Of a DNA stretch of 64,000 nt, positions 54,391-64,000 are shown piece by piece. The DNA is from Malachius bipustulatus. Its lineage: Eukaryota; Arthropoda; Insecta; Coleoptera; Melyridae. The stretch spans positions 39,796,723 through 39,860,722 of the forward strand of contig OU342634.1 of the NCBI GenBank assembly GCA_910589415.1, written 5' to 3'. The notes under the pieces were generated by a model that saw nothing but the letters and a program-made list of their open reading frames with translations, was not told where the DNA came from and did not search any database. The position numbers and the translations under genes are program-made. The number at the start of each line of letters is the position of its first letter. The stretch's first letter is position 1.

Positions 54391-54425
54391 GACTGATGGC
54401 AAAGTGTTAAGAGCTGCTATTTATA
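54391..54425 (-). promoter_or_regulatory. Core promoter (TATA and initiator) of the His-rich gene
   Basis: On the minus strand TATAAATAG (complement of 54417-54425) is followed by the arthropod-type initiator TCAGTC (complement of 54391-54396). The initiator A at 54394 is 31 bases from the first T of the TATA box, the standard spacing. The predicted 5' UTR is then 37-38 bases, ending CACC-ATG. Confidence 0.8.
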
Positions 54426-54429
54426 TTAT

Positions 54430-55078
54430 TTTTTGGTGGGTAGTTTTTATCAAATGGTGAAATTATAGTTATCATGGTAGTAATATTATTGACAAATTAT
54501 TATTTCATCTTGTGGTTTGAGTCGCTTTCACTGTATTGATTTTTTTGATGATGTAATGCAATTGAACTATATTTATGGTTCGTATTGTAACAATTGTAAT
54601 ACTTATTCAATAATTTAGGTAGAATTTTAATTTATGATGTTCTAGAGTAAGCAGGATGTATTTTATAGATGGAAAATTTTGTAGGAAACATTTTTAATGA
54701 ATTTAAAGATCTTATCTAATTATTAAAAATGAAAAAATCTTCCTAAATTAGGCATAAGATTCCAATTTATAAAGTTTAAAACAAACTTTAATGCTAATGT
54801 AATAAAATAAATTATTATTGTGTATAAAGTGTATCAAAATTATTAGTTCTTTTAATAAATTTATCGTTTTTATATTGGAAAATCTTTTTTTATAACTTTT
54901 TGTATTTTGTACAGGTAGGTATTATTACCAAATGAATACGATAAATATATAAATGGTACGATTTAAACGGCATTTTTGTGATTACAAATACATTTTTGCA
55001 TTTTTTGGTATATACAACTTGAAGGAAAACAACAGAATTCTGACAGGATCACTCGTTTTTCTGTTTGTCTATATTAAT
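54430..55078. other. AT-rich upstream region of the His-rich gene
   Basis: No gene supported. Probably contains regulatory DNA of the minus-strand gene, but no specific site was recognised. Confidence 0.5.
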
Positions 55079-55081
55079 TTA

Positions 55082-55972
55082 CTCGGGTGAAGTTAATGAC
55101 GAAAAGTTAGCGACAGGAGGAGTACCTACACGCCCGGCTCGGGTACGAAGATAATTTAATTACATAATCATTGCATGCAAAAACAAAAAATTCTAGTAAC
55201 GTATAATGGGCAGTTCTTTTAGTTCTTTTTACAGCTGGAAATCAGAATTGTAATGAATTTTTAAACTTTATTAGTAAGGAAATTGTTAGGCTTTATTTCA
55301 ATGGTTACCATAGAGACCTACTCAATTGTTGGTATTGTTGCCAACAATCCTATTGAAACAGTTTGCCATAGAAACTATCCCATTATTGAAACAATTTACA
55401 ATAATTATTTAAGAAACAATAATCATTAAGAAACTATTAAAATAAACTGTCTGTTTTGTCTAAGTCAATAGAAAACTGGCTTTCATGCGTCGCTAGGGTT
55501 TTTGTTTTCTCACACGACGGAGAAAGATCAACCCTTGTGTAAAGTCGTCTTCTCCAGGCCCGGAACGGCGGCCACCATGATTTTTTGAAATTCCGAATTC
55601 CTGATATTCAGGTATTGTAATTTTCGATTTTCGGCTATAAAAACTGCCTTTCTTGCGTAGATTAGGTTTTTATTTTTCCACACGACGGAGAAAGGGCCAC
55701 CTTATGACGCACAGTTGGGAACTCGTTTTATACGGGCCCTGAAGGCCCGCCATGAAGTTTAGAACTTCAGATTTCCAGCTTTAAAAATGATCTTGAACTG
55801 AAAGAACTTTCCATTATAAGTTGCTAGGATTTTTTTGCGTGAAAATATTCTCACATGACTTCATGAAGTGGCATTCCATTGTCGTTCAAGAACTAATAAC
55901 AAATTAAGTAATGAAAATATCATCTCACCCAAGCCGGATGTTTAGCCACTCCCGTCGCTAACTTCACCCGAG
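55082..55972. mobile_element. ~891-bp inverted-repeat element with internal ~168-bp repeats
   Basis: The left end CTCGGGTGAAGTTA and the right end TAACTTCACCCGAG are complementary; further inward words (GTTAGCGAC, CCGGCTCGGGT or CCGGCTTGGGT) also pair, with a short insertion in the left arm. TA flanks both ends (55080-55081 and 55973-55974). Inside, CACACGACGGAGAAAG recurs at about 55512 and 55679, and a decayed third copy follows near 55850, about 168 bases apart. A nonautonomous TA-targeting DNA element is likely. Confidence 0.7.
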
Positions 55973-56089
55973 TATTTCAAAATTCATAACTCAAAAAATA
56001 TTTTTTTGTGATTTTTGGGCTAGGTACGTACCAAATATTTGAAAAAATCCATATTTTGGTACCTGGCACTTAGACTCTCATTTAACAAT

Positions 56090-56780
56090 GCTTAATTGCA
56101 CATCTTCATTTCAAAGTTGGGCGATGTGCTTATGGTGGGAAGGGTTTCCATAAACGTAGTCAAATTCTCCGGTCCAGTTTGATAATGATGAGCAGCCTCT
56201 TTTCTGATTCAACCAGCTAGTAACAATCTGGCATGTCACCAGCCTGGTTCAGCCTCCCTCTTGGGTCCATACTTGAATATCCTCCATTAGAAAGCTTTTA
56301 GTCAGACCAAGTATAGGCTCCTGTCCACATAGTGATCTTCCAGCTCGTTACCCGGTATTTCTAACAGTGCAGGAACACTTATTAGGTAATACTATCTGCA
56401 CCATCTGCATCGGTTTTTTGTCAGCCAGTCTGTCCAGCGCCTCCATAGACATTCCTGGAAAACCGGCAAGCTAGTCCTGTATTATTCCAATGATTTTGTG
56501 ACTGACTAACGGTGAAGATATAAATTGTCTGCTCCGTGACTTCTATTACCTCTTTCTTCTAGGAAACTCGACCTCCAAAGAAGCAACCAGTCTTCAACTC
56601 CCCCAGTAAGTCCCAGAGCGGGCGAGGGAAATATGGACCAATATTTCCTAATGCAGAAAGGCGCCGAAGAAGATCCTCGTTGCTCGTCGGAGGGGTTACT
56701 TGCATGAGTAACTCCTCTGGTTAGTCCCAGATGGAAAAGCAGCGACGCTCCCACCAGATCTGAGCAGCACCCAAAAACCA
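56090..56780 (-). pseudogene. Probable LINE RNase H-region remnant
   Basis: Read on the minus strand across shifts: GMSMEALDRLADKKPMQMVQ near 56450-56390, then TGNELEDHYVDRSL near 56355-56310, then WTQEGG and HHKHIAQL to about 56115. In LINE RNase H domains the order is a short helix ending KPVQMVWVPGHSG, then IPGNELADHYA, then TGHxxLRxHL. The resemblance is by eye and the frame is broken repeatedly. The frame of 91 codons at 56506-56781 has no domain. Confidence 0.4.
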
Positions 56781-56784
56781 AAGA

Positions 56785-58235
56785 CGATCAACCCCAAGGA
56801 TTACGCATCAAAAAGGAATGAGTCGCTCGGCTGCAAAAGCGAATAAGTCAAAAGTCTTTACCTTTTCCAGTTTAGTTGCTTGTAGGATGTCGTATATCTC
56901 AGTTTGAAAAACTGATTTTGATCGGTGCCAATGAAAATGAACAGAGAAGTTGTCGTGGTTTTCTTGGTTTGAAGGATACCTCCCCCGTTTCCTATTGTAC
57001 CTTTTTGAAAATTATGAGGGATATTTCCCCTTTTACCTCATTTTTTTCCGTAACTGAGGAAACCTCAAGGCTTAAGGTTTGAGAAGGCTCCATCTAAACG
57101 ACCTTGGACATCTATTTTTATCCAAACAGTCAGTTTATCATTGTTTCTTCATATAAGTAGGTACCTATACCTATTTTTGAAAGAAAACTACGGGGAATTA
57201 ATTTTTGATAAGAAGTCTTATTATATTGTAAGTCCAAGGGCGTAGACTTTGTTGAGCGTAAAAAAGGGTCAAACGTCACTGATGAATTTTTCCCTATCAT
57301 TTTCTTCGTTCTGTGTGCTCAAATTATTATAAATAACCTCTTGATATAAAATTAAAATATTGAGAAATGTCCAAGATATCTTTCATGGGTTCATGGACAG
57401 ATGTGTTAGTTATATTTTAAAGGTAGGAAAATAAAACCTGGAGTTTTTGAAATTCTCGGTTACATTATCAATTAATCATGTTAACTTGCATTTTTTCTTG
57501 TTTTCTATACCATAATTTACTTTTTCAACATGTATTATTGTACTAGTAATAACAATAAACACATTAGCTGTTTTCATAATAATTCAAGTCACCAAAAAAC
57601 AACTCCTTAAGCTTAGTGGGTATACATAAACATATTAAGTTTTTTAATGTTAGTTTATCCCTTCTAAATATGTATTACTGTTTATAATGAGCATGAGGTA
57701 CTTTTTAAAGTATCCTGTAAATAACATGTAAGCACTTAGATATCAAGATGTATTAACTTCAATTAGCAATAAACATAAACAGCTTGTCAAAAAAAAATGC
57801 GCATCAGGACATATATTTTTCCACGACCACTGATGTAAATCACGATTATTTTATTATTGTAAATAGTCCCTTTATGCACGTTCCACGATTATTTCACAGT
57901 ATTAACGTACCATTTTAGCAATCTATTCTGAGATTTACATAACTATGCGGTAAGAAAATTGCAGCGTGAATTCCTTGTTAATTTATAAAAGGAAAGAAAA
58001 CGCATAATATTAGATTAAAACTGATTTAAATTTTGCAACTTTTAATGGAAAAACTATGTCGTATAAAAAGTACAGTAAATAACACGAGTTGCAATGGCAA
58101 ATTACGCACTTATCATACATGATTCTGTAATCTACCAATCACATCACATTACTCTCACATGGTAAAATTTTTGCACTCGTTTAGCTCTTGAATAATTTTC
58201 TGTCAAAGTCTGAGTCTTTTGGGTTTTTTTATATT
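56785..58235. other. Intergenic DNA, no supported gene
   Basis: The 68-codon frame at 56876-57082 shows no recognised domain. The remainder is AT-rich. Confidence 0.5.
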
Positions 58236-58239
58236 TTGG

Positions 58240-58420
58240 AAATTTTGAACTGCTGTAGAAGTTATGAAGGACTTTGAGTTTTCTTTTAAATACCGTCGAA
58301 AGTCAAGAAGGGTGTTCTTGCAAAGTTCGCAAAAACCCATTCTTCGCACCAAGATTCCGGTCGCAGTTTTCAGTCTAGATAGCTGAGTTTTTTCGGGATT
58401 TAGAAATCTGCAGGGAACAC
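58240..58420. repeat. Solo diverged piece of the 637-bp repeat
   Basis: GAGTTTTC, then AGGGTGTTCTTGCAAAGTT, then GGTCGCAGTTTTCAGTCTAG follow the same order and spacing as in the arrays at 40755-42300 and 61080-62450. It is a single decayed copy. Confidence 0.55.
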
Positions 58421-61075
58421 GTACTACCTACTCACAGTTCCGAGCTCAAGCGGCTTTCCTCAAGCGGGAAATTCCAAAGAGGTCATCCCAAATATGTCGG
58501 GCAGTCATATAACCGATATGGCTGTGGCGCTCGGTTCATAGCAACGTTTACATATTTCACAGAAATCTACTGGCACTGGGGAGCCTTGTGTTCTTGATTA
58601 TGTTTTTCCCATAAAAATTTAAACCGATGGTTACAGTTTGGCAACCGCTTAAACTCACCTTAAAATACATAATATTAAAATGCCTTCATTGCTATGGAAA
58701 AAAATTTGGAGGCTATTAGGACCATAAAGCACCATGGGCGTTATAAGGATGAAATGCCCTCGGCATCCGTCATGAATCAAATCCTAAGTAACCAGAAAAA
58801 CTCGAAAAGTAGGTAACATAAATTTCTATCATAAAATAAAATTAATCACACTTACATGATATTTAAAACAGGAGCAACTGATCATATGGATTAACGAGTA
58901 AGGTATAAATATAACATTATCACGATAGTAATCATTAATAATTTCAATCAAACTCATCGAAAAAATAATTCTCGCCGATTAATGGAGAAAATGAAAAGTG
59001 AGATCTGGAAACCGCTAGAGAAAAATGCTACTGATCATCATTTCTTACGGTTTCAAAAACAATACTTCAGTATATGAGTATGACATCAATGAATTAATAT
59101 AGAAAATAGTAGGTAAATATAAATAATCCAATAGGTAATAAGCTCCATTAAAAGGAATATTTTTCCAATAAAATTATAATTTCAAATACCTACTTGCAAG
59201 CTTGTAATATGCGAGAAGGTACAACTATAACAATAATAATAAATCATCAGCAACTTCGTCACGAGCTGTTATAGTTATTTCTATTGACATACTATAAGAG
59301 TTAAACATGAGAAATTAATAGTAATAATAGTGCTAAAAAAAGAACAAGTTAAGTTAAAAAAACGTTATTTAAATAATTGAAGAATAAAAAAAAGTAAATT
59401 TTCTTCTGTTGATGCTTTCGATATGATAAAATGCTCAGAAAATATTGACGATTACTGGCATTGCATCATCTCGATGTTGGAATTTCTATGTACCTATTTC
59501 TTCACCAAGAAGAATCCTCAAGGAAAAATGTACATTGACAGAGGAGTTCTTGGTTAGAATCCCGCGACTTAAATTAGACATTTCAAAGGAAATAGAGTGT
59601 TGGGGGGGAGGGAGGAGGGAATTACCGACATCTCATAGGTAATAGGTACCTACTTATTACCAGTTGTTATAAGTAGATATGAGTATGGATTTCTTGAACC
59701 TTACTCTCGTTACTATGGTGGACTAGACCATGGAAACACTATAGGTACGTGGTAAGAGCTGCTAATAATTATTTTCAAAGATAAATAAATAAATAAATAT
59801 CTTATGGCTGTGGTAAACCCCAGTGTCAGAAGTTTGCAAGTAGCCTCAAGGGCCTCAAATTTTCAAAGATGACGCAGAGATTGGCAATTAATGGTTTTGT
59901 AAAAAATGCCTTAACCTATACCTATGTAGCTACTTTAAACATAAATGCGTAACTACAGTCTTTTTCTCTTGGTTTTCCTCTTTTGTTAATAATTGTGTTT
60001 CCCAATTTGTCAAATGATTTTCCTATTTATCAAACGTGTCATTAATAGGTATGAATCATGATAAAGTTTGGCCATATGATGGTAAGTAACTATTCTTAAG
60101 GCTGTTCCTAAATAATATTGAAGGGGAGGGGGGCAAACTCTCCTAACAAAAAAGTCATAATGGCGGCTGTTTAAAACTTTCTTCTTGTCTAAAAATTATT
60201 ATTTCATCAAAACTCAAAAATACTGAACGTTACACAAAAACATTGCATATAAAATATGTTCAGTATAAATTAATCTATAGCTTTGCTCTTTAGACTTTTT
60301 TGATAAATTATAAATAATAATAATTGTTCACGAGAAAAATGTTCTCTAACAATTGCGTTTTTCCGATAGGCAATACATAAAATTTTAAATAAAGCTAATA
60401 TCAAAATCAGAGATAATTAAAAAAAAATTATTGTAGAATTTTTTCAACAGCAATTTTCTCGACACCTATGCCATATCAAAAAAATCACAAGATGACGTTC
60501 TTTTAGGCAATTAGTTAAACTTTCTTTTTTATATCTATAATATGCAACTTTCAACGGTTAACGAGTTATTAGCAAAATAAGGCTTTGAAAAAAAAATTAA
60601 AAATTCTTCGGTGGGGGGGTACCCTTCCTTTATAGAACTTTTTACCTAGGCAGACCGCACACAAATACCCAATAGGTCAGAAAATGGAAAAAAAAAATTT
60701 ACTGACAATTATTCATAATGTTTTTATAATTGACAATTTTTGTGACATATTTTTCTCCCAAACCGTTGATTTTATCGATAAAAACGGAATGAAAGAAGTT
60801 GTGGATAATTTTATAGGGAACATTTCGTCTCCTAGATATTTTCTTCTAGTCCTTTTAGTTTGAGAGTTATAGCAGAAAAATCAAGCTAGAAACAGTTCTT
60901 TTAATGACCGCCATTTTGTTTTTCCATAGTTTTCATTAGTTTATGCATGTCAAAAACTTAAGTGTTACTAAGTTATAGTTGGTTAATTACTAAAGTTAGT
61001 TGAAAAGATTACAATTTACTATGATTTACGTATGGCGGTTCAACCCCCCATATATTATTTCTCCCCCCTCCCGTT
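58420..61075. other. AT-rich DNA with decayed repeat fragments
   Basis: No gene supported. The frame at 59445-59642 lacks a domain. The 60120-61075 stretch contains GGGGAGGGGGG-type runs and words reminiscent of the neighbouring array (ATGGCGGCT). Confidence 0.5.
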
Positions 61076-61079
61076 TATT

Positions 61080-62450
61080 TATTTCTCCAAAATCGTGATT
61101 TTTCGATTCTCTAATCATTCAAGGGCACTAAATTTTACATTCTAGTAGAACTTATGGACCATTTTGTTAGAAAAAAAAAAGTTCATAAAGTCGCGTTACT
61201 TATATGTATAATAAAGGTATAAAGTATATAACATAAAGGTGTCCCTTAAAAATTCTAAAAAAGTCCCCCATTTCAGGTCGCAGTTTTTCTATTGATAAGC
61301 CAGTGGCGTGGATAGAAAAAAGAGAAAAATTTCTAAATTTCTATAACCACTTATGAGCACATTTTTAAAGCAATCGATCTGAAATTTTCAGACCTTTACC
61401 TTGAAAAATTTCACGAAGCAAATAACAAAAATGGCAAAGATATTAGAAATTTTTATTTGATGTTTATTTCACTAAAATTTCAAATTTTCGATTTTCAAAA
61501 CGCCCCTATAACTTTATCTTTCAAGACAAATGTGCGAAATTTAATAATTTATTAATCTGGTCAAACTTATAGAGGACTTTGAATTTTCGTTGAAAAAGTT
61601 TTCTAGAGTCACGATGCGTCTACAGGCTGTCCTTTCAAACTTCTCAAAAAAATTCTTGTCCCCTCCATATGCCCATTGCAGGTCGTAGTCTTCAATCTAG
61701 GGGACTTAAATTTTTGTAGGAGTAAGACATCCATATAAGGAGTGGTCCGGTAGTGCGTTTGAGCAAAATCGATCGAGGCGTTTTAAAATTGCGGCCATTT
61801 GAATTTTCGTGAAAATATAATTTACTTAACTCCAGTTTATGTAGTTATACAAGATGGAAAATAACTTTGAAATTAAATTAACAGGATGAGAGAAACGTTT
61901 TATTAAATCTACGCTAGCATAAAAAAAATAATATTTTTTCGGTTAATAAGCCAGTAGGGTAGCAAAAGAGTGAAAAATGGCTAAGTTTCTATAATCGTTT
62001 ATGCGAGCAATTTTAAGTGAATAGAACTGAAATTTTTTGAATGGACAACTATGCCAATAACATTTAACCGTAAAAAATTTCAGGCAGTATAATAATCAAA
62101 ATAGCGGGGATATTAAAAACTTTTATATCATGCGTATTTTTCAAAAATTGCAAATTTTCGATTCTAAAAACGCACTTTCTTTCAATGTTTCAAACTTCAG
62201 GCACGAAGTTTTAAAATCTTATGAAATCTATGGAGGACTATGAACTTTTATTAGAAAAGCTTTCTAAAAAAGACGTTGTTGATACAGGTGTTCCTTCAAT
62301 TAAATATCGCAAAAACTCGTTTTTGTCATTTGATTTCAGATCGCAGTTTTCAATCAAGGGAACTAAAATTTTTGTAACAGTTAGATGCCTAGAGGGAGTT
62401 GTCTGGTATTGTATTTGAGCGAAATCGGTCAATTTGTTTTTTAGGATTTA
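61080..62450. repeat. ~640-660-bp tandem array 2, same family as array 1
   Basis: Contains CTCCAAAATCGTGATTTTTC, AAGCCAGTGGCGTGGATAG, GAGCACATTTTTAAAG and TCTTCAATCTAGGGGAC, the same ordered words as 40755-42300. TACAGGCTGTCCTTTC at about 61621 and TACAGGTGTTCCTTC at 62283 give a 662-base unit. The first unit has an internal deletion. Copies are more diverged than in array 1. Small frames here are not genes. Confidence 0.75.
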
Positions 62451-64000
62451 TTAGCAAAAAAAATTGAATAGATACTGAAAACGTATAGGGTTTTGGGACA
62501 CCCCTACCCCTACCCCTAATGCAGCACAAGCAGAAAATTGTCGTTAACTTCAATAAACTCTTTTTACATGCCAATAATAAACAGATTAAAACTGGTTCAA
62601 GCTTTCCGAGAACTATTTAGACTACACCACTTTTTGGCCTACGTTATTGCCAATCTTATAAATTATATGTTATAAATTGAGAAACATACTCGTACAATTC
62701 ATAATATGTAATAGCCTTGATCTTTTAGGAAGAGTTTTCGTTTTCTTTTCTGATAAAATAATGAATACTTTTATTTAATACAACTATTTAATATCCTATT
62801 TATATACTCATGAAATTCTATTTTCAATAAATAACATTAATTATTACGCATGGAAGAACAACTCATGCATTGTCCAACAATTTAAACTACTTAATTGCAA
62901 AAAATCTTCATTTGAAAAATTAGATGAATTTCCATATAACCATGGTATCTAATCATATCAGCCACTCGTTACCATGGAAGCCGATAGTTGCATAAATTTG
63001 TTGAAAGGTCGTTTAAATAATTATTATTATTCTAAATTATTATTGTTATTGTGTTATTGTTATCAAAATTATCAAATTTTAATACTAGCCGATCATTCCA
63101 TTCAGTAAAGTAATTATTAGTTCACATTAGTTAAAATAGGTATTATTGCACTACTTGCTACTGTGCCTAATAATTGCATTTACCGATTCAGATGACTTAT
63201 ATGAATTAATATCTTAGATTATATTTATTACAAATAACGATTCGCCCCTAAATACATAATTTAATAATACCCGAACATTTTGGAGGGTTCCAGCTTCCCA
63301 CTATGACTGGAAGGGCCCTGAAATCACTGATGCTTAAAGCTTGTGGTAAATCTGATAAAAAATCTGATACTTTTTATCACCCTGTATAAAAATTTCATCC
63401 ATACAATTATTTCTAATATTAATATTAATAGAATACAAGAAGAGCCATTATTTGTTTATAACTCGTAACCTACTCAATTTAAAAACTGTAACTGTAAAAA
63501 TCATTTTTTGGATTTCCTAATGAGGGGCGCCAAAAAACTACGGGAACAAAAATTTCCTTTTGAAATTTCAATTTTTAATTCGTAGGTACCTATAAGGATT
63601 TGGCGCGCTTTTTATTCTCACTCATTCACAGTCGCTTGGACCTGGTTGATGATTTCTCTCCCTCTCTCTCTCTCGCTCAATTATTTCGAAGCACACTGTA
63701 CCTCTACTCCATTTTTGAAAAAAAAAAAATCAATTACAAAAATGTAGTCTGCGTTGTAGTGTGGTCGTCATAGAAGCACTTGCGAACAGGGCGCAAGTTT
63801 TTACGAGCCGGGCCGGCACTGCCTCAAGAAAACATTTGATAGTTAATTGATTAATTATCGTCTTATTATTAAGAATCGTCTTATTTATCAAGTCAATTTT
63901 ACGCACTTAATTTTTTTCACCTGTATAATATAATTAAAAATTGTCACACCTGTGACATCTAGTGATGATTTTTCTGTACTTATTAATTTTATGTAGAAAG
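62450..64000. other. AT-rich DNA, no supported gene
   Basis: A CT microsatellite is present at about 63655-63675. CACCCTGTATAAAA near 63400 resembles the end of the palindromic element at 37274-38256, so an element boundary may lie there. Nothing else was supported. Confidence 0.5.

Noticed and set aside
56506..56781. 91-codon minus-strand frame as a gene
   Set aside because: No domain and no continuity with the RNase H-like words beside it; probably part of a decayed element.
1..64000. CRISPR arrays, bacterial operons, rRNA genes or endogenous viral genes
   Set aside because: No regularly spaced short repeats with unique spacers, no prokaryotic gene layout, and no recognised rRNA or viral structural sequence. 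The reverse-transcriptase and RNase H pieces belong to non-LTR retrotransposons.

Overview
This 64-kb window is AT-rich animal nuclear DNA, almost certainly from an insect. Reasons are GT-AG split genes, a TATA plus TCAGT-type initiator pair, single-gene introns of 10-15 kb, and many degraded non-LTR retrotransposons, MITEs and satellites. The repeat landscape and frequent TAGGTA words suggest a hemipteran such as a scale insect, mealybug or aphid relative. That assignment is inference only. I see no prokaryotic, viral or CRISPR content.

Three host genes are supported. (1) On the plus strand, 12.4-18.7 kb, a complete five-exon two-pore-domain potassium channel (792 aa in my model) resembles Drosophila Ork1. 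It has both pore signatures and a ~530-aa serine-rich cytoplasmic tail. (2) On the minus strand, 20.0-48.8 kb, an inositol 1,4,5-trisphosphate 3-kinase (IP3K) has seven exons in the model. Its catalytic exons are compact (20.0-23.5 kb), and its N-terminal exons are separated by introns of about 9.7 and 15 kb full of mobile elements. The channel and the kinase are convergent, with 3' ends about 1.4 kb apart. (3) On the minus strand, 53.6-54.4 kb, an intronless gene for a secreted His/Gly/Lys-rich protein has a well-placed TATA box and initiator.

The rest is mostly repeats. 0-9.5 kb holds a pyrimidine-rich simple-sequence tract and a ~295-bp tandem repeat. 9.6-10.6 kb and 26.8-27.7 kb hold two decayed copies of the same mobile-looking coding family (PIN-like VVVV-ED-D motif, GCDTTSA motif, CXC cysteine motif). 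29.8-31.1 kb has two MITEs. 31.8-33.1 kb is a foldback-like inverted array lying 58 bp from an IP3K exon. 33.9-35.5 kb has a perfect 112-bp duplication and a hierarchical 263-bp satellite. 36.9-38.6 kb is a dispersed repeat split by a ~1-kb palindromic element. 39.5-40.5 kb is a LINE reverse-transcriptase remnant. 40.8-42.3 kb and 61.1-62.4 kb are arrays of the same ~637-bp unit. 43.7-44.8 kb is a 5'-truncated LINE with a 13-bp target-site duplication. 49.7-50.2 kb and 55.1-56.0 kb are further inverted-repeat elements, and 56.1-56.8 kb is a probable LINE RNase H remnant.

The channel and kinase both belong to membrane excitability and calcium/phosphoinositide signalling, but nothing in the sequence indicates that they are co-regulated. 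The most unusual content is the set of inverted-repeat elements inside the IP3K introns, which could form long hairpins in the pre-mRNA, and the two-copy PIN/GCD/CXC family.
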